A DNA stretch of 64,000 nt from Xiphophorus maculatus (taxonomy: Eukaryota > Chordata > Actinopteri > Cyprinodontiformes > Poeciliidae). The position numbers were made by a program, and so were the translations under genes. Position 1 is the first letter of the stretch; each line of letters opens with the position of its first letter. The stretch spans positions 6,215,463 through 6,279,462 of the forward strand of contig NC_036456.1 of assembly GCF_002775205.1 (NCBI RefSeq), written 5' to 3'. Of the stretch, positions 1 to 11,135 are shown piece after piece. Under the pieces are notes generated by a model. The model searched no databases, was not told the DNA's origin, and was given only the letters and a program-made list of their open reading frames with translations.

Positions 1-3000
1 TTCAGAGGGCAGACAAACTGAACTTACCTGCTCAGTTAAAGACTCTGCTGGATGGAAGTATGACTGGTTCATGCACAGCTTCTCTGAAGCCCAGATTGTG
101 AACAACGCTGTCAAAAACACCATCAACATCCACAGTGGAGGCATCTACTGGTGCAGAGGAAGAAGAGGAAGCCCAGCTTTCTTCACTGAGCCCAGTGAAA
201 AGTTCGTCATTGAGAAAAGCCGTGAGTTTCACAACATGAAAAGAAGAACATGAGCTGAAGTGTTTTGTTTGACATTCGCAGCTTAATTTTTTCTGTACTC
301 AAACCATAATCAGTGTCCAACCAGGCAACTGTTGCTTTGCAACATAGCTGGAGCCAGATATACAGTGGTGAGGCAATATCCATGAGGTGTGAGATTAAGG
401 GAGGAGGAAGCTCTATGCGGGAATACGAGTGGAGAACAACAACCTCAAAGCCACCATCAAGAGAGAGTACGGTTCATATTAGAGCCTCTGCTTCCGCCAC
501 TAGTAACTTCTGGTGTAGGGGGAGAGCAGATCCATTTTCCTCAACCGAGTGGAGCCAAGAATACCATCTGAGAGTGTCAGGTAGGTATTTATGTTTAGTT
601 TTTGGTGTTTTATGTTAATTCTTTCAGCAAATGATGCTTTATTGTCACCACAAATTAATCACAGATAAACCAAGGCCCGTGGTGAGGGCCGATAAAAGAC
701 TCATACCAGTAGGGGGCAACGTAACACTCACCTGCTCTGTGGACTATCCGACTGAGTGGAAATACTACTGGTTCAGACACACTGGCAACTTTTCTGACGT
801 TAAGACCATTGAAGAAGGAAAATCAGAAAATGCCATCAGTGTCTCTCAGGGAGGAATGTACTACTGTCAGGGAGGAAGAGGAAACCCAGTCTTCTTCACT
901 GAAGAAAGTCATCGGATCACCATTGAGAAAAGAGGTAGCCATGGTAACTTTCAGGGCTGTTAGGATGATCCATGACTAGTCTTTAGAAATGAACCACTTT
1001 TTCTTCACCTTTATTGTGTTTTAACAGTTTCCAATATGGCTGCTGTTTCTCTGGAGCCTGACTTGCCCGTGATCTACTCTGGAGAGACGATCACCGTTAG
1101 ATGTGAGATTTCTGGAAGTCAAAGCAATGAATGGGTTTATGAATGGAGCAAGCCAATATCGGATACATTACCAATGAATGAGTACCGAATTGTTACTGCA
1201 TCCGAGTCCAGCAGTGGGAACTACAGGTGTTTGGGGCGACGCAAGCAGGATCTGTATTCATCGACAGAGTGGAGCAACGTCAGGACAGTCACAGTTTCTG
1301 GTGGGAATAAAGTTCATCTTGATCCAGATTGCATTATTTTCATTATAGTGTAATATATATAGTGTAATAATATAGTGTAATATTCTGTCTCCCAACCAAG
1401 TAAAATATAGACATTTCTTGTATCATCTGTACTTACTATTGTAAAAAAAAAAGACATTAATAATAAACAGACCTCGAAATTTTATTTTGCTGCAGCGCAA
1501 GAACACAATTCAACCTTTTAATTGTAGTATTAATGTTCTTTCATTGTAGTGTTATCAAAACTTTTGCTTCTCTGAAGCTTTTTGGTGAATGACTGCAAAT
1601 GAGACGATGGTCTTCTTAAACCTGTCCAACTAAACCAGACACATCCTGGTGAGAAAGATGACCTGGAATCCAATTCTACCGTCTTTCCTTGTGGAAATAA
1701 CCAAACCATTGCTGAAGCCTTCTATCGATTAGGTCTTTGTGGAAATGTGACTTGATGAACATGGTTGCATTGTTGATTTTTTTCCAGAACACACTTTAGA
1801 AATTGCCATGAACATGAGAAATACCTTTGTGGATTGCTCATCTCACAAACAAGGACCTTTTTGTTAAGTATGGTGGCAGAACCGATCTACTTTGGAGATG
1901 TTTTTCTGCATAAATGAAAGGAGGAATTTCTAAATATTTGTCTACTGTCAAGTAGACAAATATTTAGAAATTCCTCCTGAAAATTTGCTTCAGAGTGCTT
2001 TACATTTCAGACCAAAGGAAGACCTTATAGGTTTTTTTAAATCAAAAATTGAGGAAACAAATATCAGCTTAGACCACTGTTTGGAGTGGTGTAGCAGGAT
2101 CATTTCCTTAAATACAGAGTGAATGTCAGTTTTGTTACTACAACACTTAATTAGCCTATGAGTTTAAATATTGAGTTTGAAAGTTTAAAAAAACATTTAT
2201 TTCAATGCCATTAAGAAACTGCTGTTTAATTTGTAGCTGTAGTGTTTTTTAGTGTTTTTTTTAGCTTGTTTTTTTAACTATTATTATTTTTTTCTTATTG
2301 TTTCAACAGAGCAAAGACCAAAGGCTGAAATTATTGCTGACAGAAACTTTTCAACAGGGGGCACTGTGACGCTGACCTGTTCTGTTCCACCGTCATCGTC
2401 ACCATCTAGTTGGACTTACCACTGGTACAGAGATGAGATCGCCTCTAAACCTCTGGAGCTGAAATCTGCTGCAAATGGAGAACTCGTTGCGTCACAGAAT
2501 GGATTGTATTTCTGCAGAGGAGGAAGAGGAAGCCCAGTTTACTACACAGAGTCCAGTCATTCAGTTACTGTCGACATACCTGGTAAGAGTTTCAAAGAGT
2601 CGGTTTTTGAGGTTCGTGCAGAAAAATATTCTAATCTATTTTCTTCCTTAATTTGGAAAAGCTACAGACAGAACGAGACCTGTTGTGACTCAGCAGCCAA
2701 ACTGGCCTACGGTGTACTACGGTGAGAAGGTCACTCTGAGATGTGAGATCCAGGGACAACCTCAAGATTGGGTTTTTGAATGGATATCACCCTGTGGGGC
2801 TGTACCATCGACCCAAAATGAAACGCTTTGTTTAGGTTATTCATGTAATGGGCACTACTGGTGTAGAGGCAGGAGAAAGAGTGATCCACAGGATGTCACT
2901 TGGTGGAGTGCTCCCTTAGAAAGCACATACGTTTCATGTAAGTTAAGTAACTTTGTTATGTTAGACTAGATCACTCTTTTAAATTCTTATGTTACTGAGA

Positions 3001-5577
3001 AACTTTCTTCAACAGCACCAGAGTCAGTCCTGACTGTGTCTCCATCATGGCTGAGTCCTGGAGCCTCAGTGACTCTGAGCTGTGAGGTTAAAGATTCATC
3101 TGCAGGATGGAGGTTCTACTGGTATAAAGCTGTTCCTGATTTATTACATGTATTCATGATCTATTACCGCAGACGTAGGAGCCTTTACTCTTCTAGTGGA
3201 TACAACTTTGTACACCTTCCTGGCACCATCAAAGGGACTGTAGAGAACTCTTACATCATTCATGGACAGAAACACACAGCAGGATATTTTTGTAGAGCTG
3301 GAAGAGGAAACCCAGAGTATTTCACTGAATACAGTGAAATACAGTTTGTCTGGTCTGCAGGTCAGTCTTGCTTCTTTCTATCTACATGTCCTATATTCAC
3401 TCAGTTTAGGGAACGCTCACTCCAAGTAAAACATGTTTTAAAAATATGTAAAGTAAGTGTTGCATGGTACAGTCACATTTTTGAATTAATTTTGTTTTTC
3501 AGATCCTCATCCAGCAGCTTCTCTCTCAGTGAGTCCTGACAGAGAGCAACACTTCACCTCTGAGCCTGTGACTCTGAACTGTGGAGGAAACTCTACTGAG
3601 TGGAGAGTGATGACTCCTAGCAGAATTAGTCCCTTGTATTCAGACATCTATTTTGAGGAAGTAAATAGATTCACAACAAGAATGAGAGCTCACTCGCCCT
3701 CTACTGCAGTGTACTGGTGTGAGTCTGAATCAGGGGAGTTCAGCAATGCAGTTAACGTCACAACACATGGTTTGTTTTCCTTATTTCTTGTTTTGATTTC
3801 ATATTAATTGTAATATTACCTCACTTGTTAATAGTCCTAACTTAGAAGGGATTTAATTGAGTAATAGAAGAAATTTGCAGCTTGAAGTTTGTTTTTAGAT
3901 AATTAAAACATAGATGCCACTGTAAATTATAAATCATTCAATATTCATAATAGCTTATAGTACAATGCTATATCAGTCTTGCATGAAGGTCTGCTGTTTT
4001 GCAGGTGGTGATTTAATCCTGGTGAGTCCTGTACATCCTGTTAATGAGGGAGATTCTGTCACTCTTGGATGCAAACTGAGGAGCGAGAACTTCACATCCA
4101 CTGTGGGATTCTTCAAAAATGATAAACTTATCCAAAACGCGGTCAGAGGAGAGCTGAGTATCCCCGCCGTGTCGGCTTCAGACGAAGGTTTCTACAGGTG
4201 TGAACATTCAGGAGAGGTGTCTCCACAGAGCTGGGTGGCAGTTAAATGTGAGTTACTTTTCCATGCTTGTTAACTCTTTTTTTCCCCTTCATACTATCTA
4301 AAAAATACATATTATTTTTATTCTTTACTTGACAGCATTAAGTCCTTCTCTTCCTGTGTCACTCATTGTTGGACTAGTTGTTGGTTCCCTGCTGACTGTC
4401 CTCCTCGTCGCGCTGCTGTTGGGTTCGTACTTTTAAAAACTCAGAAACTGGAATGTTTTCTGCCTGTTCTTGAGTTTAACACAGTCTTTATTTTACTTGT
4501 TCTGTATGAACTTATTTTTTTTTTATCCACAATTTTCTTATGTAGTATATTAACTTTTGGTCTTTTCTGCAGTGACTTTACGCAACAGGTAAGTGCAAAC
4601 CGTTTTTTTTTTTTTGCTTTTTACTACAGAGCAATGCTGGAAAAATCTTTAAAATTGAAAACTGCTTAAGCAAAATGACTGTTTTCCTAAAATAAATGTG
4701 TAAAATATATATTGTTTCTAATGTATTTCCTATGTTAGGCTTTCTCAGTGTCACAGAACTAATCAGACCTCAACAGCTCCTACTAATAAACAGGATGAAA
4801 CCCCAAACCAAATATACTCGTCTCTCCTCCAAGGTCAGTCATCTCTAAAGTTTTAATAATTATTTCCATTAAGCCTGATGGTAGCGATCCACTGCTGCTC
4901 ACTACTCCCCCTCACACACATACATATATATATAATGTTTTCATATATTCACAAAAGCTTTTCATTGGCATCCATTCATTCGTACAGCCTAACCCTAAAC
5001 TCAATTCCGAACCGAACCCCTAAACCCCTAAACCCCTAACCCTAACCCCTAAAACCTAAAACCAGGGTTTTAGGGCTGAAAGCACTAATTATGGGGCTTT
5101 TAGCCCCATAATTAGCAGGGGTCCTCACAATGTAGTGTTTATTGGAAAAATGGGCCTTACAATGTGAGAAATGCTAAAACACACATAAATATATATGTAT
5201 ATATATGCATAGCACATGTATACAACATAATAATCCTGCTGAAACCGTTTGCAGAGGTGAAATTAGAGAGATTGTGGTTTGTCACTGTCTTCATTTCGTC
5301 CCTGTAGGTGATTCTGCCATTTATGAGTCAGTCAGAAGTCCTAGAAATCCAGTCAACGGTAGAGTATGAACCGATTCATAAAAGATAACTGTGTATATAT
5401 AAAAAAAAAAAGTTTAAATCATTTCTGCTCCTTTCAGATCAAGGAGTGAACAAGGACAAGAAAGTCAAACTTTTCTTGTCCTCACCTTTCATTTTGAGCA
5501 TTCGGCTCAAAATGAAAGGTGAGTTCACTAGATTTGGGATGTTAGAACCAGAGCTGACTAAAAAAACTATAAGTTCT

Positions 5578-5625
<48 letters not shown>

Positions 5626-5923
5626 GGAAATGATGTGGAAAAGGAATCTGACTCCACTGACATGAATTCAGACTTAGCAAGTGAAGTTTTCCTGTATATT
5701 TTTAGCAAATATTCTGGTGGAGTTTATAGGATTCTGTTGTACTATTTTAGCCTTCAGGTCACTTTGGCCCTTTGTCATTCTGTACACGTTTTCTCTCCAT
5801 ATCTCAGTTGCACACTTGCAAACGAACCATCAGGTTTACGACAGCATAGCATTCAAATGTTATTCTTAACCCTACCACACTTTATATCATTTATTGTTTC
5901 TTTTTTTTGTTTCAGATCCATAA
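1..5923 (+). CDS. Fc receptor-like (FCRL) Ig-superfamily receptor, 3' part, ITAM-like tail
   Basis: Likely leukocyte surface receptor of the FCRL family; the 5' end lies outside the window. Exons: <1-221, 314-580, 665-934, 1028-1300, 2310-2582, 2668-2937, 3016-3360, 3503-3769, 4005-4247 (one Ig domain each), 4336-4422 (transmembrane), 4573-4588, 4739-4833, 5308-5358, 5438-5518 and 5916-5923 (stop TAA). All complete Ig exons are phase 1-1. About 921 residues are visible. Domains alternate between a type ending CxGxRGxPxxxTExS and a type ending TEWSxxxxxxVS, as three tandem pairs, then two further domains and a membrane-proximal FcR-like domain (FFKNDKLIQ, DEGFYRCE). The membrane segment has no charged residue, so there is no obvious adaptor-binding site. 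The tail holds YSSLLQGDSAIYESV, two YxxL/V units spaced like an ITAM. The ligand is unknown; family assignment is by domain pattern, and orthology to a named mammalian FCRL is not claimed. Confidence 0.88.
1919..1978. repeat. Perfect 28-bp inverted repeat, 4-nt loop
   Basis: Left arm 1919-1946, loop GTCA, right arm 1951-1978, with no mismatch. It lies in the roughly 1-kb intron 1301-2309 of the first FCRL gene. The rest of that intron shows no coding sequence or repeat I can name. Confidence 0.95.
5018..5115. repeat. CCCCTAAA-like short tandem repeat followed by a 14-bp inverted repeat
   Basis: Degenerate CCCTAAA/CCCCTAA units occupy about 5018-5055. They are followed by a perfect inverted repeat at 5085-5115 (14-bp arms, 3-nt loop). 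It is intronic, too short and too degenerate for a telomere. Confidence 0.6.
5308..5518 (+). other. Tail exons of the first FCRL gene: ITAM-like second half and a hairpin-derived exon
   Basis: Exon 5308-5358 encodes SAIYESV, the second tyrosine unit; the first (IYSSLL) ends the previous exon at 4833. Exon 5438-5518 consists largely of two adjacent perfect inverted repeats (5453-5482 and 5481-5523) and encodes a basic/hydrophobic end with no recognisable motif before the short last exon adds Asp-Pro and a stop. The donor GT at 5519-5520 is inside the second stem. Confidence 0.7.
5578..5624. repeat. (AAT)n microsatellite
   Basis: About fifteen uninterrupted AAT/ATA units lie in the last intron of the first FCRL gene. 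They create a spurious poly-Ile/poly-Asn reading frame on both strands. Confidence 0.95.
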
Positions 5924-6368
5924 AGTCTGTCACCTCAAGGAAGAAAAAAAAGAGTTTTCCTAATTACAATGTTAATTAAAATCATTGTGATTTTGTTTTA
6001 CTGTTACAGCACACCGATGAACCAGCTGCACAAACCCATGCGTTTTCAGTCAACTGTTACATATTCATGAATGTTATGCTTATCTTGATAGTGCCGGATT
6101 ATTATAATTTCAAAATGCCACTTTAGAAAAATGGAGCATCTGAACGTATTTTAAGTACGAGTTTTTACGCTAGGCATTATTTGTTTCTTTTTATTGTGTT
6201 TTCCATTTATATTTCAATAGCATGTTATGAAAATAGTCCATGTAGTTTTCAGTTGTACACTGTTGGGGGTCCTTAGTATCTGCTCCAGCTGGAGATCTGT
6301 GGTGTAAAAACATGTATTGCCTGCTTAACTATTCATTGTAACAAAAAAATAGTATTATCCTAATGTAT

Positions 6369-6374
6369 AATAAA
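6369..6374 (+). promoter_or_regulatory. Polyadenylation signal AATAAA, first FCRL gene
   Basis: A canonical hexamer about 445 bp after the TAA stop at 5921-5923, which gives an ordinary 3' UTR. No competing hexamer was noted between the stop and this site. Confidence 0.6.
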
Positions 6375-6739
6375 GTTAAAATGTTTTTTTTTTCATAAAG
6401 CTCTGTGGGTTATTTTCAAAACGTTCACATCCGACACGTTTCAAAAGTACAAGACATTAAAGGTTCTGTACATTAACACAGATCAGTGAAATCAGGTGAT
6501 CTGTGTTTTTGCACAATATTTCAAATAGCAAGAATAACAAATCAGCAAACGGTAAAATGTTTTAGGTACATGACCAACAGCCGTTTAAATCTGAAACAAT
6601 TTCTATGTTTAGTATTATTGCTTTTACTCATTTATTTTGAATTCTTAGAAAACATTAAATTGAATCTGCAGCATTACTTTCCATTCAATGAAGCCATGGA
6701 CGCTCTCCGTCTGCCTTCATGTCATCCATCACCTCTTCT

Positions 6740-6935
6740 GAGACACAATTCTGATTACTGGCTGGAAGTTTTTAGTGCAGCACCAACCAGATGAAGGGAT
6801 TGTGAGCCTTCGTTCTCTCCTGGATCCACCTCTGTTCATCCTGGTTGGTGACGGTTAGCAGGTTATTGTGCAGGTTAGTAAAATAAGGCATTCTCCCAGT
6901 TAATCTTTTCCTTAATCAGGATCACTATCTGTTGT
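6740..6935 (-). pseudogene. C-type lectin domain fragment, broken
   Basis: Read on the minus strand the segment gives IKEKINWENALFY, then after a frame change LLTVTNQDEQRWIQER and NPFIWL, then a stop. This matches the first half of the CTLDs at 20.7-21.0 and 63.3-63.6 kb (KTWEDALNYC, LVTITDSDEQRLVQQ). The first conserved Cys of the domain is missing, the frame is broken between the two blocks, and there is no second half. It is a dead exon between the two FCRL genes. Confidence 0.6.
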
Positions 6936-9900
6936 AGAGAGAATAAATACAAAGCATAATACATGCTGCTTTGCTGGAGTCACGACTTCATTTTCGGCTT
7001 CAGTCACTTATTATGCATCAGCTATTCAGCTGTAGTGGTAAGAATCCCACAAATGCCTCAGATTGAAGAAGCTACAAGATAAAAACCTACCAGTTTCTAT
7101 AACCTCTCAGTAGTTTCAGTTAAAAACTCTCAATCTTTTCTCACAAAGCTGCATTGAAAAAGGATGTTGCTTCTGTGGTCTTTAGAAGAAAAAAAATCAA
7201 GACAATACCAAACAATAATATAGCCTAGGCTGAGGTAAAAATCAAGGCTTGAAAAACGTGGCCTCAAAACCAACATCATTTTAGAATACCACAATGACAC
7301 TCTGTACCTGAAAGCATCTCTAGAGGAGCAGCAGAAAACTCACTGGGCTCTGAATAACCACAGAGCCCAGTGGTTCTGGACCACTGACATGAGGCTGATA
7401 TGAAGAAAAACAAAACTTACAATTTCAAAATCACAAAAAATTTCCATCAAGCTGTTTTTAAGCAGGTTTTATTTATTTATTTTTTCTTCTGGTCAGAGAT
7501 AAAGTGCAGGCCAAATCCCACCAGCTCATGTGGAGCTGCAGTATCACAAGCGCAGTGAAAACCAAAGTTTCCTGTTAGATGTAAACTTTATCAGTGCAGC
7601 TTAATGTCATGTGCCAACACTGAAGCAATCACATATGAACGCGCACGCAAGATGGGAATACAGTTTCAGCATCACACCTGTGATCTAAAAACACCTTCCA
7701 AAGATAAGTTAGCGACGACTATAGAGAGTGTGGAGATAAAATGAATTAAAACAAATCACATGGTCCCATCAAAGCACGCTAACGAAAATGCTACCGTAGG
7801 ATTTGACAAACTTGTGACCAACATTTCCTCTTGCTATCAGTATATGAATATATGTCTATAGTAACAAGAATATAAAATTGTGTCAGGTGGTTTAGAAGTT
7901 AAGAACAGAAAGCATCTTACTCCATTGATGAATATTTGGCATGTTCATTCCCTACCATTTAAAATCTTTTCATTGTGATTTTCTTTCGGGTCTGTAAAGA
8001 GAAATGTATCATCAACAGAACAAGAAAGGCTTAAAAGGGCAAAATAAAATCAGAAAGCAGTGAACTCAACTTCTACCTTATCAGGTGCACCTGTAGGATC
8101 AGCCCAACGTCTCCCAATGAAACGTTTAGTTTATGATTTGTTGATTGGGTTTTGCTTCTTTCTTGCATTAAAGTGATTTGTGCTCACTAGTGTTTTATCG
8201 TTTTGCCCAACTTTTAACAGGACTGAGCCTCGGTAGCCGTTTTCTAGTTTTCTTAAAGTGTTCAGTTTGTACTTCAGCTTGATGACTACAGCTTACGTCT
8301 CTTCAAGCCTTACCATCCTATCTGAAGAACAAATCATTTTTCAACCTTGTATTAAAACTAGGGTCAGCTCTTTTTTTCTTTTATAATGAGGACACAGGTG
8401 AGTTTTGCTGGAATAAGGAGACAAGATTCGAGAAGTTCTACAAATTGTATTGACATTCAGTATTTAAAAAGAAATAAAAAAACACTTTCCAATTGGCATA
8501 TCCTAAAATCATATTGGCAATATCCTAAAAACAGAGACACAGGTTGAGACAGTGAGTGCGGTTTAACAAAACTATTGGTTGAAGTAAAATATGTAAATCT
8601 CAAAGGAGACTGAGGCTTACCAATGGGGGAAGGGGGCAACATCCAGTGAAGACAAAAGAATTACCGTAGACGCCACAAAAACACAGCAAACAAAGAAAAA
8701 GGTGCTCCAGCAAAATAAACAAAACAAGACTCCGCCACCAGGGGTCACCACCGCCACAACAGGAGCCTCAGTCCTCAGGACAGTCTGTAGCGGCAGCAGA
8801 AGGAGGCAGACAGAGACACAGACGTCACGACGCAAGCATCATCATGACAGCAGGGCTCTTTGCACCTCAGCTTCCGCGTTCGGGGAAAAGCGGCTCGATT
8901 GTTTCCGATTTATTGAAAATGGCTCTTTACACTGGGTGTTTGCAGGGCTTGTCCAAGGTAACAATGATGTACATCGATCTGAAGCCCCAACAAGTAAGCC
9001 GGAGAAAGGTTTTAAGATGTTCGCCTCGTTATACAGATAGGAAGGTGAGTTTTACTTTCTTTAAACTTTGTGGCTAACATTAGCTTTAGCTTGTGCTAGA
9101 CATTTTTCTTGTAAAAATTTGCTATTTAAGTGTCTAAACATTTTTCATCCATTCTAACGGACAATGTTTTTTACCTTGTTTTCAAGTATATTACGTGGTT
9201 TATTGTCGTTGGTGTCAGAGACCAAGTAACGGGGATTTTACGGTTCAGGCTTTTTGCTTCTGAAGCCTGAGGAACAACAAGCCCATAGCTTAACAGTAGA
9301 GCAGCTCTGGTGTCGGAGTTCTAGTTCAGCTGACTGTTCAGGTTCAAAGTTGTTGCTTTTAGAAAAATATGGCCGTGTTCCTTAAAGTCTCCGTGTTATT
9401 TCGCTTTATTAGTTTTGCATGCTTCTTGTGAAGCAGGACGGTGTTTACAACGGTGTGTACAGGCGGATCAGTAGCTCGGCTGTCTGGCTCTGATCTGCTC
9501 TCTCCTTCCCATAAACTCTTTCAGGCTGAATACAGAAGTGATTCCATGGAAATAACACAGGAGGCTCCTTTACCTTCTTCTTTAGGCTGAAGAAGTTGAT
9601 CCGGAGTGAAGTGAAGGCTGTAAACTTTGCTGTGCGGCGTTAGCTTTAACTGGTAGCGATGAATATTTACAAACCATCGTTTTCCAGGATCGCTTGGAAA
9701 TCCATGAAAACTTAAAAGCTCATTATATTAGGAAGACAACAATGTTCATAGCATTGTTTTATTTGCGCCTGAAATACGACTTTGTCTTGTCTAGCTGTCA
9801 TGGTAACTCAAAGCGGAAAAAAGAGAGCCGCATTTGGGCATGCGGTTGTGACGTCAGCGCGGCAGGTGCAAAGAGCCGATACATACAGAAGCCGAAATTG

Positions 9901-11135
9901 GCCATGTTAAAGTGGCAGCGTACCATTTATGCTGCTACTTCACCAAAGCAATTTTATAGGAGCTTCATTATTATCAACAGTAAAAAAAACAAACAAGGAA
10001 TTTAATTAGATTGGATTTGCAATTCAGTATATTTCACAGGCTATTTTTCTAACAGTTGTATATGGAGAGATTGAGCAGCAGTGAAGCAGCTATATGTGAA
10101 AATTATGAGCAATCTTCTGTGGGATTTAATGGAATCAGAATCTGTAGAATAAGTGGAGATCGGTTCCTGGTCATTAGCCGTGTGAGCAGCTTTCTAAAAT
10201 TAAACTGCTGCAATAACCCAGGCAGTGTACAAACCCACCAAAACATAACCGCATACTGCAGAGGAAATGCAGACTGTGGTTTAAAGAGGAAGAGAAAAAA
10301 AGCCCACTGTTAATAAGATCATTTGATTTATGCAAACAGTGGCACAAACTACAGAGCTAAACACAACATGTTGAGAGAACTAAAAGTACAAACGTTCCAG
10401 CTGTGCATTAAAATGTTACCCCTGTTAAATCTGATTTTCATCCTGGAAAACGTCCCGCCTTCTTTAAAGAGGCTGTTGTGACGTTCCACAGGTCAGTCCA
10501 CCGGTCCTTCGCTGCTCTCGAGTTCTGAGTGTTAGAAGTCTTCCACTAAAACAACTAAAACAAGTGTTCACTTATGACAAATATGGCCTTTATGAAAGAG
10601 AAGGAAGAAGAAAGCAATTACTACATTGTCAACTTTTTCTTCCACTTCCAAGGTATTTGCCATTTTTATGTTGGTCAGTTGCATAAAATCCTGAAACTAA
10701 AGTTTGAGTCTTCACTGAGACTACTGCAAATTACAGACATTGCCAATTCAATACAGTGGTCATAATAGCACTACTAAATTCTAATAATTATATACATAAA
10801 AAAAAGTAGGATTCTGTACTATGAAACATATTGATTACTTCCAGCTGAGATATAAAGGTTCTTTATTTTATGGGCCTTTTTTTAGCAACTAAGAGCATGA
10901 GAGCATTAGGCCATCAAAAGCAGGAAATGTAAATGTGTAGCACAGAGGAAAACCACTGAAGAAGAGTGAGAATTGTGCAAGAGAAAAGAAGGAAGTAGAA
11001 AGACTAAAGTTTCATGTAGATAGCATCTTTGTCTTGATAAGGAGAAGTGACTGGGGTGATAGTTTCAATCTGTCTACTTTTAAAAAGTTGAAGTACGGCT
11101 GAAGCAGTGACACATCATCGGAGTTGCATGTGAGG
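6936..11135. other. Intergenic stretch between the FCRL genes
   Basis: No gene recognised. A perfect 12-bp inverted repeat with an 8-nt loop lies at 7341-7372. The part from about 8620 to 9060 is richer in CpG and has an open plus-strand frame (8844-9077) in which an ATG at 8922 is followed by a possible GTAAC splice donor at 8958. It could be a first exon of an unknown transcript or chance. Open frames around 9.7-10.8 kb show no domain signature. Confidence 0.4.

Noticed and set aside
5018-5055. Interstitial telomere
   Set aside because: Units are CCCCTAAA/CCCTAA mixtures, fewer than ten and degenerate. A simple-repeat origin is more likely.
5446-5979. 177-aa open frame with a poly-Ile run
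   Set aside because: It reads through the real exon 5438-5518, a splice donor and an (AAT)n microsatellite. The middle is repeat translation.
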